From positions 1 through 51,621 of the forward strand of contig CAYTLW010000046.1 in the NCBI GenBank assembly GCA_964438735.1: a stretch of 51,621 nucleotides of DNA, read 5' to 3'. A program made the translations under genes and the position numbers. Of the stretch, positions 24,707-33,879 are shown one piece after another. Position 1 is the first letter of the stretch. Each line of letters begins with the position of its first letter. Under the pieces are notes generated by a model that saw nothing but the letters and a program-made list of their open reading frames with translations, did not search any database and was not told the DNA's origin. The DNA is from CAYTLW01 sp964438735. Lineage in GTDB: Bacteria; Myxococcota_A; UBA9042.

Positions 24707-26626
24707 TTAGAGCGGAATCCGAGACAACAGCACGTCCGCATCCGGCGCCTCGCCGTCGCCCTTGTTGGCGGCCGGCTGCGCGACCAGCTCCTTGGGCGCG
24801 TCGACCCAGGCGCCGTGATCCGAGCCGTCCTCGGAGGCGCCCGTGTCGTGGGCGCTCAACGTGGCGCCGCCGTGGTCGGACAGGGTCAGCGTGTCGTCTT
24901 TGGCTTTGGCCGGAGCGAGGTAGAAGTAGCCCTTGTAGCGGCGCGAGTTGCCCGCCGCCGTGACCGCCTGCTGGCCGATGTAGAGGTGGTCACCGACCAT
25001 GGCCAGGCCCTTGATGCGATGTTGGGCCGCGCGCTCGGCGCCAGGGCCGGAGTGGTAGAACGCCGCCCAGGCGGGATCGCCGTCGGCCACCGCCAGCTTG
25101 GTGATCAGGCCGTCGCCGTCGGTGTTGTCGTAGTCCGCCAGGCCGATGCGTCCGGCCACGTAGAGCCAGTCGCCGACCACGTGCACCACGTGGGTATCCG
25201 CCGGGCCACCGGCGCCGCCCGGGAAGGACTTCGTCCAGGCCACCTTGCCGTCCAGCCCCACGCGCGCCGCGGCGAAGCGACCCTTGACGCCGGCCGGTCC
25301 GAGCGACAGGTAGGCGTTGCCGCTGCCGTCCACCGACAGGTCATTGATGCGGGTACCGTCACCAAAGCTGACCTTTTGAATGAGATTCAGCTTCGGCTCG
25401 CTGTCCACGTCGGTCAGGTGCGCCAGCACGGCGTCGCCATCGCTGTCGGCGCCGACCCAGGCGCCGCCCTGGCCATCACCGCGGATGGTCCAGCCGACGT
25501 CGGTGCCGCCCATCTCCAACACGCGGGTCCAGGCGAAGCTGCCGTCTTTCTTGTCCAGCGCAGCCACCAGCGCGCCCTTGGGCGCCTGGCCGGTGATCAG
25601 CAGGTACTTGCCGCGGGCATCCAGCGCGCCGCCCTTGGCGCTGTTCTTGGCCGGCTTGACGCCCTTGTCGGGCTCCCAGGCCTTCTGCCAGGTCATGGCG
25701 CCGGTGGCCGGGTCGATCTTGAGCACCAGCAGGCGATACTTGGCGTTGGCCTTGCTGACGGAGGTGGCGCCGATGAAGTAGAGCGCGCCATCATGCCAGG
25801 CCAGCGAGCCAGCCGTGCCGCCCGTGTCCGCGTTGCCGCCCGCATCGGGCGCGAAATCGCGGTTGGGGCCGTTGAAGACCTTGTTCCAGCCAGCGCTACC
25901 ATCGGCGTTCAGGCGGCCGATGAGCACGTCGTAGTTGAAGGTGTCGGCGAGCCCGATGACGTTGGCGGCGTAGTAGAGGTTGCCCTCTGTGTCGGCGACC
26001 ATGGTCGACAGCAGCTCGTCCTGCGCCGGCGTGCCGACCACATGCTCGCGATCGGCCTGGGTCAGCGGCCAGAAGCTGGAGTCGCCGGTGCCCTTGCCCT
26101 TGACCGTGAACTGGAAGAGCTTGTTGCCATCCCAGACCAGGTTGACCATGGCGCTGCGATCGCCGCCCACCACCGGACGGAAGCGCACGTTGAACGAGAA
26201 CTTGCCGCCGTTGTCGACGTCCAGATCCTTGACGTCCAGCGCCTTGCCATCTTTGTCCTCGACGGTGAACTCCTCATCGACCGTGCCGCTGTCGGGCGTG
26301 ATCGACACCGACGTGACCGAGATCGTGCCGCCGCTGTCGTTGGTCAACGTGAAGGTCTCGACCGCGCTATCCCACGCTTTGGTGGTCGAGGTGCGCTCGT
26401 TGCCGGGCAGGTGAAAGCTGCCACTCTGGTCGATGGCGGTGCTGCCCTGGGCGAAGGAAAATGGCGGCGGGGTCAGCACGGCGTCGATGCCGCCGGCGTC
26501 GGCAGCGGGCTTGGCGCCGCTGTCGGTGTCGTCATTGTCGTCGTCGGGGCTGCAGGCGATGGCCAGCAGGCCGATGCTGGCGATAGCCAGGGCTCGGCTC
26601 CAGAAGAAGCGATCGATATTCCGCAT
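24707..26626 (-). CDS. Beta-propeller lipoprotein with Ig-like N-terminal domain
   Basis: A 639-residue predicted lipoprotein. The start ATG at 26626 has GAGGA upstream. The signal peptide ends in LAIAC and is followed by an Asp-rich linker. Residues about 55-165 resemble an Ig-like choice-of-anchor or Hydin-type domain (FTLTNDSGGTISVTSV, FRPVVGGDRSAMVNLVW). The rest is a repeated strand pattern with G-x-L-x-W and L-D-x-x-G-x-x-A-W turns, as in the PQQ or SBBP class of beta-propellers. It would be a surface protein whose ligand is unknown. The downstream membrane gene overlaps its operon end by one base of spacing. Confidence 0.75.
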   Translation of the reverse strand: MRNIDRFFWSRALAIASIGLLAIACSPDDDNDDTDSGAKPAADAGGIDAVLTPPPFSFAQGSTAIDQSGSFHLPGNERTSTTKAWDSAVETFTLTNDSGGTISVTSVSITPDSGTVDEEFTVEDKDGKALDVKDLDVDNGGKFSFNVRFRPVVGGDRSAMVNLVWDGNKLFQFTVKGKGTGDSSFWPLTQADREHVVGTPAQDELLSTMVADTEGNLYYAANVIGLADTFNYDVLIGRLNADGSAGWNKVFNGPNRDFAPDAGGNADTGGTAGSLAWHDGALYFIGATSVSKANAKYRLLVLKIDPATGAMTWQKAWEPDKGVKPAKNSAKGGALDARGKYLLITGQAPKGALVAALDKKDGSFAWTRVLEMGGTDVGWTIRGDGQGGAWVGADSDGDAVLAHLTDVDSEPKLNLIQKVSFGDGTRINDLSVDGSGNAYLSLGPAGVKGRFAAARVGLDGKVAWTKSFPGGAGGPADTHVVHVVGDWLYVAGRIGLADYDNTDGDGLITKLAVADGDPAWAAFYHSGPGAERAAQHRIKGLAMVGDHLYIGQQAVTAAGNSRRYKGYFYLAPAKAKDDTLTLSDHGGATLSAHDTGASEDGSDHGAWVDAPKELVAQPAANKGDGEAPDADVLLSRIPL

Positions 26627-26819
26627 GGTGTCCTCAGTCGTGCTCGGACGGGGCGCTGCCCCGCGCGCGTGGGGTTCATGAGACGAGCAACGCGGCAAGG
26701 TGCATGTTGTATTCGATTTGTGTCAAGGATGGGGTCGCAGCGCCGGCCGTAGAAAGCTGCCATACTGCGATCGGCGTGGCGGATTGATGGACCGATCCCC
26801 GCCGAGCCAATGAGAGGAC
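26627..26819. promoter_or_regulatory. Divergent intergenic region between two lipoprotein genes
   Basis: This 193-base gap holds the promoters of the minus-strand propeller gene and the plus-strand lipoprotein gene. It is AT-richer around 26700-26735. An inverted repeat GATCGG and CCGATC flanks about 18 bases at roughly 26770-26800, close to the plus-strand start. No convincing -10 and -35 pair can be assigned. Confidence 0.35.
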
Positions 26820-28097
26820 ATGGCGCGCAGCCGATCATCGCTGGCCTGCGGACCTGGCATCGCCCCCGCGTTGCTTTTGGGGCTGCTCGCCACATGCGCC
26901 TGCGATCGCCAGAATGTTCAGATCGCCACCGACCTTCCTATGGATGCCGCGTCAGGCGATGCCAGCGATGCGGACGGACAACCAACCGGCGACGTCGTTT
27001 CGGATGTCCTCGTCGACGTGGCGAACGATGGCGACGGATCGGGCGATGGCGGCGGAGCAGCCGAGGCGCACGGCGCGACGGACACCGGGGCGTCCGACAC
27101 AACGCCCACACGGAACTGCGCCATGCCGGTGATCGACATCCCGGTCGCCACGCCGCCCGGCATCTGGCTGAAAGCCTCCAACACCCTGGAGGTGGACCTG
27201 GACTGCACCGTCCAGCTCCACGGCGGCAACTCCAAGGCTTCGTCGGCCGGCAAGGTCATCTCGTGGAATTGGTACGTGAAGCAGGAGCCTGTTGGTTCCA
27301 AGGTCAAGCTGCTGGGCGGTCACAGCTCGGACCAGGTCCTCGAACCCACCGAACTGGGGCTGTACGTCATCTGCCTGTCGGTCATCGACGCGGCCAAGCA
27401 GCCGGGCTGCAAGCACCAATGCGTCAAGCTGGAGGTCTACCCCCCGCCAGGCATCTACGTGGAGCTGTCGTGGCAGACGACCGGGGACACCGACCCCACC
27501 GACGAAGGGCCGGGCGCCGGTGCCGACCTGGACCTGCACCTGGCCCACAAGTTCGCCAAGCACCCCAGCATTCAAGATCAGTGCAAGGGCGCGCCCTATC
27601 CGTGGTTCGACAAGAAGTTCGATGCCTGGGCCGGCAACCCGCAGCCCAAGTGGGGCCAGGCACTGCCGCAGGTGAAGGACGACCCCCTCCTGGTCGACAA
27701 CGCCGACGGCACGGCCCCAGAGCGCCTCCGTCTGCTCGAGCCGGAGTCAGCCGGCAAGGATCAGCCCCGCTACACCATCGGCGTACACTACTGGAACGAC
27801 CACGGCTTCGGGCCCTCGGTCGCCCGGGTGCAGGTCTTCATCGAGCGCGCGCCGGTGGTCGACGTCTATCGCACCATGAACCCTGCCGATATGTGGACCC
27901 TGGGCCAGATCTGGTGGCCGCATTCCCTGTCCGGCGGCACCTCATCGCCCTGGCTGAATTGCTGGCAGATCGACGAGCAGGATCCCTGTACCGGCGGCAG
28001 CGGACCCTGGCAGAAGGAGGGCGTGCCCTGCGTCAACGCCTGCTTCCTGCCCGGCTTCGGCACACCTGGCGAGCCGACCGCCGCAGACTGCAAGTAG
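26820..28097 (+). CDS. Predicted lipoprotein with PKD-like and Cys-rich regions
   Basis: A 425-residue secreted lipoprotein. The signal peptide ends in a Cys-containing site (LATCAC), followed by an Asp/Gly/Ala linker to about residue 95. Residues about 105-205 resemble an Ig/PKD-like fold (STAGKVISWNWYVKQEP with ELGLYVICLSV). The following domain carries a GADLDLHLAH stretch of the kind seen in deltaproteobacterial surface lipoproteins, then a long hydrophilic region with an HYWND motif. The last 60 residues hold five cysteines, probably disulfides. I do not know its function. GAGGAC precedes the ATG. It ends 14 bases before the convergent gene. Confidence 0.7.
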   Translation: MARSRSSLACGPGIAPALLLGLLATCACDRQNVQIATDLPMDAASGDASDADGQPTGDVVSDVLVDVANDGDGSGDGGGAAEAHGATDTGASDTTPTRNCAMPVIDIPVATPPGIWLKASNTLEVDLDCTVQLHGGNSKASSAGKVISWNWYVKQEPVGSKVKLLGGHSSDQVLEPTELGLYVICLSVIDAAKQPGCKHQCVKLEVYPPPGIYVELSWQTTGDTDPTDEGPGAGADLDLHLAHKFAKHPSIQDQCKGAPYPWFDKKFDAWAGNPQPKWGQALPQVKDDPLLVDNADGTAPERLRLLEPESAGKDQPRYTIGVHYWNDHGFGPSVARVQVFIERAPVVDVYRTMNPADMWTLGQIWWPHSLSGGTSSPWLNCWQIDEQDPCTGGSGPWQKEGVPCVNACFLPGFGTPGEPTAADCK

Positions 28098-28111
28098 CGG
28101 CACCAGGACCG

Positions 28112-29080
28112 TCAATCGTCAACGCGCCAGGAGAAGCCGAATCGGAATCCGGCCCGGATCGACCACTGATCCGACAGGCCCCTTCTGCCGAAGACGTACT
28201 CGTAGCTGATGGCGTAGCCGGCCCACGGCAGCACGTCGAGCACGCGCAGATAGGAGAAGCCGCCCAGGATGCCGATGCGGGCGCCGTAGCGCATGTAGTC
28301 GTTCTTGCGCCACGGCACGCCCAGGGCCACCGCGGCGGCCTCGAAATCGAAGAGCCAGTTCCTGCCGACCCGGCGCAGCGTGACCGGCAGGGTGGCGAAG
28401 AGCTCGGTGCCGATGCCGGCGACGCTCAACTCCTTGTCGCTCAGGGCGCCACCGCCGACCTCGATGCCAGCGCGCAGACTCCAGCGCTGCGCGAAGCCCT
28501 GGGAGATGACCACCCGTCCGGCGCCGCCGCCGCCGCCCACGGCGCGCCCATCGGCCACTCGAAACGTCGCCAGACCGCCGCCTTCGGCGCCCAGGGTCAA
28601 CCGATCCACGTCTCGTTGCCGCCCGCTGAACTTCGGCTTCGGCGTCATCCAGAAGGGGCAGTCGCGTTTCGATGAGCGCATGGCCAGGGCCAGCAGCCGT
28701 CGCGTACGCGTGATGCCCAGCAGTTCGCTCACCTTGCCCAGGTCACGGCCTCGCTTGCGCCAGGCGGCCTCCACAGGCCCACCCAGCGCAGCGATGCGGG
28801 CGTCCAGATGGGCAGCGGCGTCGACCCTCGCCGGCGGCGGGGTCGCGCACACGCTGAGCAGGGCGTCGGGCAGCAGGCCCTCGTAGACGAAACGATCGAT
28901 GGCCCAGCCGCGCTGCTCGCGCAGGGTCACAGCCCGCTGCAGGTCGAAGATCAGCGACTCGGTGGCCGAGCCCGGCAACGGCGCGGCAGCGGTGGCCTCA
29001 TCGGGCGGCAGGAGCGCCAGGCCCGCGGCGAGCAGTCCGGCCAGGGCGAGCATGCGGATGCGGGGGGAGGCGTGGACCAT
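28112..29080 (-). CDS. Secreted protein, possible outer-membrane beta structure
   Basis: A 322-residue protein with a signal peptide (Leu/Ala-rich segment ending near ATAAA, about residue 32). The first half is helical and contains Cys residues (SVCATPPPAR, KRDCPFW). The second half has alternating hydrophobic strands with aromatic residues and ends WSIRAGFRFGFSWRVDD, which could be outer-membrane strands, but the C-terminal residue is not the usual Phe. I cannot name a family. The ATG at 29080 lacks a strong ribosome site; an in-frame ATG at about 29053 is an alternative. It stands alone between a convergent lipoprotein gene and the Vgb-like gene. Confidence 0.6.
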   Translation of the reverse strand: MVHASPRIRMLALAGLLAAGLALLPPDEATAAAPLPGSATESLIFDLQRAVTLREQRGWAIDRFVYEGLLPDALLSVCATPPPARVDAAAHLDARIAALGGPVEAAWRKRGRDLGKVSELLGITRTRRLLALAMRSSKRDCPFWMTPKPKFSGRQRDVDRLTLGAEGGGLATFRVADGRAVGGGGGAGRVVISQGFAQRWSLRAGIEVGGGALSDKELSVAGIGTELFATLPVTLRRVGRNWLFDFEAAAVALGVPWRKNDYMRYGARIGILGGFSYLRVLDVLPWAGYAISYEYVFGRRGLSDQWSIRAGFRFGFSWRVDD

Positions 29081-29160
29081 GGCGGGCCACGGTAGTGCCG
29101 AGGGGGTGTGGTGGCAAATGGAAAGGGGGCCGCCCACGTGCCGGTACAGTGCGGCTTGGG

Positions 29161-30405
29161 TCAGAACTTCGCCTCGATCTGAGTCACCTTCGGTGCGATG
29201 CCGCCCGGCCCGGGCTTCACTCTCAACTCCACCTCGAGTACCGCGCCCACCTGGGAGATGACGGCCGGCAGGGGCTTGTTGGGGAACGGCCCCAGCGGCA
29301 TGGACCAGGAGGCCGCCTTGAGCCCTGCCTGGCTGTCCGCAGCTCGTACACGCATGTCGACATTCGACCCGTTGGGCGCCTCCACCTTCAAGTCCAGTGA
29401 TTTCCAGACGACCTTCGGTTTGGGTTGGATGAACGGGTTGAAGGCGTCGGATGCGAACAGCCGGATCCGCCACGTCCCCTGAAAGGCGACAAGCCTGGCC
29501 AGGAGCTGCCCCGTGAAGTCGCTGTAACCCTCCGGGAGCTTGCCGGTCGGGTATTCGCCGACGACCTGCGCGGTCTTGCCATCGACTTTGGAGGCGCTGT
29601 ACTTGTTCGCGTTGATCGTCCAGATATAGCCGTCCATGTCCACCGCGGCGGCGACGGGCTTGCGGCCGCCGCCCAGGTTGATGTGGCTCACCAGCACGCC
29701 GGTGACGGCGTTGACCTTGGCCACTCTGTTGGTCTGGCCCAGGGCCACCCACACGTGACCGTCGGCGCTGGACGTCAGGCCCAGCGAGTTGTAGCCGTGC
29801 TGCGTGGTTGACCACTTCTGACTTTTGGGATCGTAGCGCGAGGTGAAGTTGTCGTGGCTGCTCAGCCAGATTTGCCCGAAGGCATCGACGGTGATGCCAT
29901 AGGGGTTGCCCTTCGGGTAGGGGATCTTCTGGACCTGCTTGGTCTTCGGGTCCACCCGCAGCAGGCTCTGCGCGATGCTGGCGCTGACCCAGATGATGCC
30001 CTGCCGGTCCACCACGTTGCCGAACGGGTTCTCCCCAAGTTGGATGGTAGCGACCACCGCCCCGGTATCTGGATGCAGGCGGTAGAGCGCCTTGCTTTTC
30101 CAGCCGGCCACCCCGGCGTGGTTGCCGGGGTCGATGGCGACCCCGCGGATCCAGCTGTCGTCCGCCTTCGGCTGGACGATGAACTGCACGCACTCATCCT
30201 TGCCGAATGGCAGCACCTCGTATGAGTCGATCTTTCCGTTCTGGTCGACATCTTTGATGGTCTCGATGCTGCCGTTGCCGTTCTTGTCGGGACAGGTGGC
30301 GGGATCGGGTCCGATCTTCATGACCTTGCCGTCGGCCTGGCAGCCGACCCGCCCTGCAGGGTGCCACCCGATTTCCAACTCGCGGGCATCATGTAACTTT
30401 GTCAC
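29161..30405 (-). CDS. Virginiamycin-B-lyase-like beta-propeller protein, N-terminus possibly lost
   Basis: A 414-residue propeller protein. Blades carry short repeats with GNPYGITVDAFGQIWLSS, GHVWVALGQTNRVAKV and VDMDGYIWTINANK, the pattern of Vgb or NHL-type streptogramin-lyase propellers, although activity is not implied. An acidic calcium-like turn DKNGNGSIETIKDVDQNGK lies near residues 40-60. It starts with a GTG at 30405 and has no signal peptide, which is unexpected for a family usually exported in this group, and the first blades appear missing. Only 51 bases separate it from the divergent PhoD gene, so the missing part is not nearby. The C-terminal 110 residues form a separate beta domain. 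Confidence 0.65.
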   Translation of the reverse strand: MTKLHDARELEIGWHPAGRVGCQADGKVMKIGPDPATCPDKNGNGSIETIKDVDQNGKIDSYEVLPFGKDECVQFIVQPKADDSWIRGVAIDPGNHAGVAGWKSKALYRLHPDTGAVVATIQLGENPFGNVVDRQGIIWVSASIAQSLLRVDPKTKQVQKIPYPKGNPYGITVDAFGQIWLSSHDNFTSRYDPKSQKWSTTQHGYNSLGLTSSADGHVWVALGQTNRVAKVNAVTGVLVSHINLGGGRKPVAAAVDMDGYIWTINANKYSASKVDGKTAQVVGEYPTGKLPEGYSDFTGQLLARLVAFQGTWRIRLFASDAFNPFIQPKPKVVWKSLDLKVEAPNGSNVDMRVRAADSQAGLKAASWSMPLGPFPNKPLPAVISQVGAVLEVELRVKPGPGGIAPKVTQIEAKF

Positions 30406-30456
30406 CGCAACCCCGACGATGCTACAACCCCACCGCGCCCGAACGTGGAGTCATTC

Positions 30457-32121
30457 ATGGCCAGCAAGGACAAGACGAACGAGCAAAACAGTCAGCCCGT
30501 CGCCGGCGTCAGCCGCCGCCAGGTGCTGCGTGGCATGGCCGCAGCCGCCGTGGTCGGCCCGGCCTGGGTCACCGGTTGCGGCAGCGAGCCCGAAGATACA
30601 CCGCCCGACAAACCCGCCACCCACGTCGAACCCATCTCCAGTGGCAGCCCCGCGGCCACCTGCGCCGATCCCGCCGGCAAATCGGCCAAGATCACCCACG
30701 GACCGCTCACCGGCGGCGTGACGGACGGCCGTATCGTCATCAGCGCCCGGCTGGACGGCCCGGCGAGCGTGCGCTTTCGCTTGAAGCCAAAGGGCGGCGG
30801 CGCCGAGCTTTATACAGACTGCGTGCTCGCTGAGAAGAGCCAGGACTACGCCGTTCGCCTGGTCATGAGCGACCTGCCCGCGGATTCGCGTTATGACATC
30901 TTCCCCGAAGTGGACGGCAGCGAAGACGCCAGCCACGCCATCAGCTGCCAGACCTTCCCCACCGCCGGCACCGTCGCGGCCTTGAGCTTCGCGTTCGGCG
31001 CCTGCCAGCGACACAATGACAAACCAACCGATGTGATCAGCGCCGGCAAGACCTACGACGTCATCGCCGACCTGAAGGAGCAGCCCCTCTTCTTCTGCCA
31101 GACGGGCGATTGGACCTATCCGGACTACGACTTCGCGCCCTCGTCCGGGGGCGGATTTGCTGGCGTGGACGCCGACGGCAACAACTACACCGTCTTCCCC
31201 GAGCATTTGGCCAAGAGCTACCACAAGCGCCTGGATCCGGACTACCCGATGACCAAGGTGCTCAACAAGGTGCCCCTGGCCCACGTCTGGGATGACCACG
31301 ACTTCGCCCAGAACAACGCCTGGAGCGGCGTGGCCGGCAAACAATCCGACCGGGTCGACGCCTTTGAGCGCTACCTGCCAAGCTACGCCCTGCCCAAGTC
31401 CCGCGGCGGCGTCTGGCAGCAGTTCAGCGCCGGCCATTGCGACTTCTGGCTCGTGGATATGCGCTCGCAGCGCACCCACATCGACGAAGCGGTCAAGGTC
31501 ACCTGGTCAGACGACGGCAACGCCATCACCGCGGTCGAATTCAGCGAGCCGCCCGGCCACACCATGCTCGGCGCCGAGCAGCTGGACTGGCTGATCGACA
31601 GCCTGAAAGCCTCTACCGCAACGTGGAAGTTCATCTTCTTCCCCATCGAGATCAATCCCTACTACAGCAAGTTCCTCGACCTCGGCATCGAGATCATGGT
31701 GCCGATGGTGCTCAACGCGGTCGGCGACGGCTACGCGGGATACCCCACCGAGCGCGACAAGATCCTCGAGCTGCACAAGAGCGGCGCGGTGAAGAACATG
31801 GTCTTCCTGACCGGTGACTCCCACGAGGCCGCCATGCGCAAGGGCACCGCCGACTGCCCGCCGATCTTCATGGCCGCTGCCCTGGACATCAACAAGTCGC
31901 CCCTGATGGGCATGGTGCGCACCCTCGGGCCCAAATTCGGCCTCAGCGTTGACGAGGCCTGGACCGAGTGGTGGCAGGGCAAGGGCGGCAAGGATGCCGA
32001 CGAGGATCGCAACGGGTTCGGCCGGATCCGGGTGATCACCGAGCCTGGCGACAAGTTGATTTGCGAGTGCATCGACTTTGAGGGCAAGACCTTGCACACC
32101 ATGGAGGTCGAGGCGGTCTGA
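30457..32121 (+). CDS. PhoD-like phosphatase, Tat-exported lipoprotein
   Basis: A 554-residue PhoD-family metallophosphoesterase. The N-terminus has the twin-arginine signal SRRQVL and a lipobox (VTGC), so it is probably exported folded and lipid-anchored. The active-site motifs are present: TGDWTYPDYDF for the first metal site, AHVWDDHDF, and the C-terminal FLTGDSHEAA. PhoD enzymes hydrolyse phosphomono- and diesters with calcium and iron. The ATG at 30457 has GGAG seven bases upstream; a GTG at 30445 is in frame but overlaps the ribosome site. The gene is divergent from the Vgb-like propeller gene. Confidence 0.9.
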   Translation: MASKDKTNEQNSQPVAGVSRRQVLRGMAAAAVVGPAWVTGCGSEPEDTPPDKPATHVEPISSGSPAATCADPAGKSAKITHGPLTGGVTDGRIVISARLDGPASVRFRLKPKGGGAELYTDCVLAEKSQDYAVRLVMSDLPADSRYDIFPEVDGSEDASHAISCQTFPTAGTVAALSFAFGACQRHNDKPTDVISAGKTYDVIADLKEQPLFFCQTGDWTYPDYDFAPSSGGGFAGVDADGNNYTVFPEHLAKSYHKRLDPDYPMTKVLNKVPLAHVWDDHDFAQNNAWSGVAGKQSDRVDAFERYLPSYALPKSRGGVWQQFSAGHCDFWLVDMRSQRTHIDEAVKVTWSDDGNAITAVEFSEPPGHTMLGAEQLDWLIDSLKASTATWKFIFFPIEINPYYSKFLDLGIEIMVPMVLNAVGDGYAGYPTERDKILELHKSGAVKNMVFLTGDSHEAAMRKGTADCPPIFMAAALDINKSPLMGMVRTLGPKFGLSVDEAWTEWWQGKGGKDADEDRNGFGRIRVITEPGDKLICECIDFEGKTLHTMEVEAV

Positions 32122-32207
32122 TGAGTTTGGCCCCGCTCGGCCCCTGGATGTAAAAGCGCCACAGCCCCGCCGGTTGCCGGCCATCGACAGGGAATTCAAG
32201 GCACGCC

Positions 32208-32273
32208 ATGCTACGCTGCCCGCCGGCGCCCGAACCGCGTCGCCGCTGCATCCCCCGAGGAGATTATAGATGA
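32208..32273 (+). CDS. Possible small leader peptide overlapping the radical SAM start
   Basis: A 21-codon frame starts at the ATG at 32208 and stops at the TGA formed within the ATGA of the radical SAM start (32270). It has an AAGG eight to ten bases upstream. The peptide contains two cysteines and several Arg and Pro residues. The overlap suggests translational coupling, but the radical SAM gene also has its own strong GAGGAG site, so this frame may be accidental. It is the only small reading frame I noticed close to the enzyme and so the only local candidate for a substrate, with no sequence likeness to known precursor peptides. Confidence 0.2.
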   Translation: MLRCPPAPEPRRRCIPRGDYR

Positions 32274-33787
32274 CGATGAATGCCGCGATTTCACCGGCCA
32301 CGCTTTCGATCGGCCGACGCGCGCAGCGACAGTTGGTGCCCTTCCGCATCCGGCACCTGGACGGCTTCCACGTCCTGACGAACGACCTGGGCGATCACCT
32401 GCTGCTCAACGACGAGCAGCTGCAACGCATGCTGAGCGGCAAAGTCGCCGAGGGCGACCCCCTCTGGCAGCGGATGCTGGATCAGAACTTCGTCGCCGAC
32501 AAACTGGACCGCAAGGCCCTGGTAGAACGGCAGAAGGAGAAGCTGAAATTCCTCGCCTACGGGCCCAACCTGCACATCATGGTGATCACCCTTCGCTGTG
32601 ATCACACGTGCCAGTATTGCCACGCGTCGCGGGCGCCCATGAGCGCGCACCACACCGACATGAGCATCGAGACGGCCGAGCGCTCGGTGGATTTCGCCTT
32701 CGAGAGCACCTCGCCGGGCCTGACCATCGAGTTCCAGGGCGGCGAGCCGCTGGCCAACTGGCCGGTGCTCGAGCACATCATCGAGTACTCGCTGCAGAAG
32801 AACGCCCTGGCCGGCAAGTCGCTGACGTTCGCCTTGGTGACCAACCTGAGCCTGATGGACGACGAGAAGCTGGACTACCTCATCGAGCGTCGAGTGCAGA
32901 TCTGCACCTCCCTGGACGGCCCCGAAGAGGTCCACAACTACAACCGCGTCTTCAAGGAAGGCAACGCCCACGACCAGGTGGTGCGCTGGATGAAGATCAT
33001 CAACAAGCGTTATACCGATGCTGGCTTGGACCCCAAGCTCTACCGCATCGAGGCGCTGCCGACGATCTCACGGCCCATGCTGGCCGACCCCAAGGGATTG
33101 CTCGATCACTACGTCGACGTGGGCTGCCACTCCATCTTCCTGCGCAACCTGGATCCGCACGGCTTCGCCGCCACCACGCGCAAGCGCATCGGCTATTCCA
33201 TGGAGGAGTGGCTGGTCTTCTACGAGGAGGCGCTGGACTACGTCATCGAGCTCAACCGCAAGGGCGTGGACTTCATCGAGCGCACCGCGGCCCTCTTCCT
33301 GGCCCGCATCCTGGCCCATCACGAGCCCAACTTCCTGGACATCCGCAACCCCTGCGGCGCCGCCATCGGCCAGATCGCCTACAACTACGACGGCCGCATG
33401 TTCACCTGCGACGAAGGCCGCATGGTCGACGCCTCGGGCGACTCCTGCTTCGCCATCGGCAACGTCGCCGAGGACGGCTACCAGGAGGTCATCTCCAGCC
33501 CGATCGTGCGCGCCATGACCATCGCTTCGACCCTGCAGGGGCAGCCCGGCTGCAGCACCTGCGCCTACCTGCCCTGGTGTGGCATCTGTCCGGTGCACAA
33601 CTACGCCGAGCAGGGCAGCATCCAGGGCCGCATGGCCGACTCGCACTGGTGCCAGAAGCACATGGGCATCATGGATCTGCTCATGCGCAAGCTGCAGCGC
33701 GCCGACGAGTTCGAGATGCAGGTCTTCGAGCGCTGGACCCAGGTCCGCGAGCAGCCCCACTTCCTGCACGAGTGCGCGGAGATCTGA
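32270..33787 (+). CDS. HxsB-like radical SAM peptide maturase
   Basis: A 505-residue radical SAM enzyme. The 4Fe-4S motif is CDHTCQYC near residue 107, followed by the glycine-rich FQGGEPL. A PqqD-like N-terminal part (about 20-90) reads FRIRHLDGFHVLTNDLGDHLLL. The C-terminal region has a SPASM-like cysteine cluster (CSTCAYLPWCGIC). Overall order, motif spacing and the IELNRKG segment match HxsB of the His-Xaa-Ser maturation system. No HxsC, HxsA or HxsD is in the window, which is unusual because HxsB is normally paired with HxsC. GAGGAG lies seven bases before the ATG. A small membrane protein gene follows 92 bases later. Whether it modifies a peptide remains inference. Confidence 0.8.
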   Translation: MTMNAAISPATLSIGRRAQRQLVPFRIRHLDGFHVLTNDLGDHLLLNDEQLQRMLSGKVAEGDPLWQRMLDQNFVADKLDRKALVERQKEKLKFLAYGPNLHIMVITLRCDHTCQYCHASRAPMSAHHTDMSIETAERSVDFAFESTSPGLTIEFQGGEPLANWPVLEHIIEYSLQKNALAGKSLTFALVTNLSLMDDEKLDYLIERRVQICTSLDGPEEVHNYNRVFKEGNAHDQVVRWMKIINKRYTDAGLDPKLYRIEALPTISRPMLADPKGLLDHYVDVGCHSIFLRNLDPHGFAATTRKRIGYSMEEWLVFYEEALDYVIELNRKGVDFIERTAALFLARILAHHEPNFLDIRNPCGAAIGQIAYNYDGRMFTCDEGRMVDASGDSCFAIGNVAEDGYQEVISSPIVRAMTIASTLQGQPGCSTCAYLPWCGICPVHNYAEQGSIQGRMADSHWCQKHMGIMDLLMRKLQRADEFEMQVFERWTQVREQPHFLHECAEI

Positions 33788-33879
33788 TCCGATCTCAACC
33801 CGCCTTCTGAACTAACCTGTAACCGAGTCGACTACCGCCGGGGGGCAACCTCTCCCCGCCGGACCGAGGGAAAAAGGAC

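Noticed and set aside
24464..26752. Long plus-strand reading frame opposite the propeller lipoprotein
   Set aside because: It overlaps a clear lipoprotein with a lipobox and repeated strands; the frame has only Ala/Gly/Val/Arg-rich sequence.
33830..33870. Terminator or riboswitch after the radical SAM gene
   Set aside because: A GC-rich CGGGG/CCCCG inverted repeat lies here, but there is no T-run and no family match.
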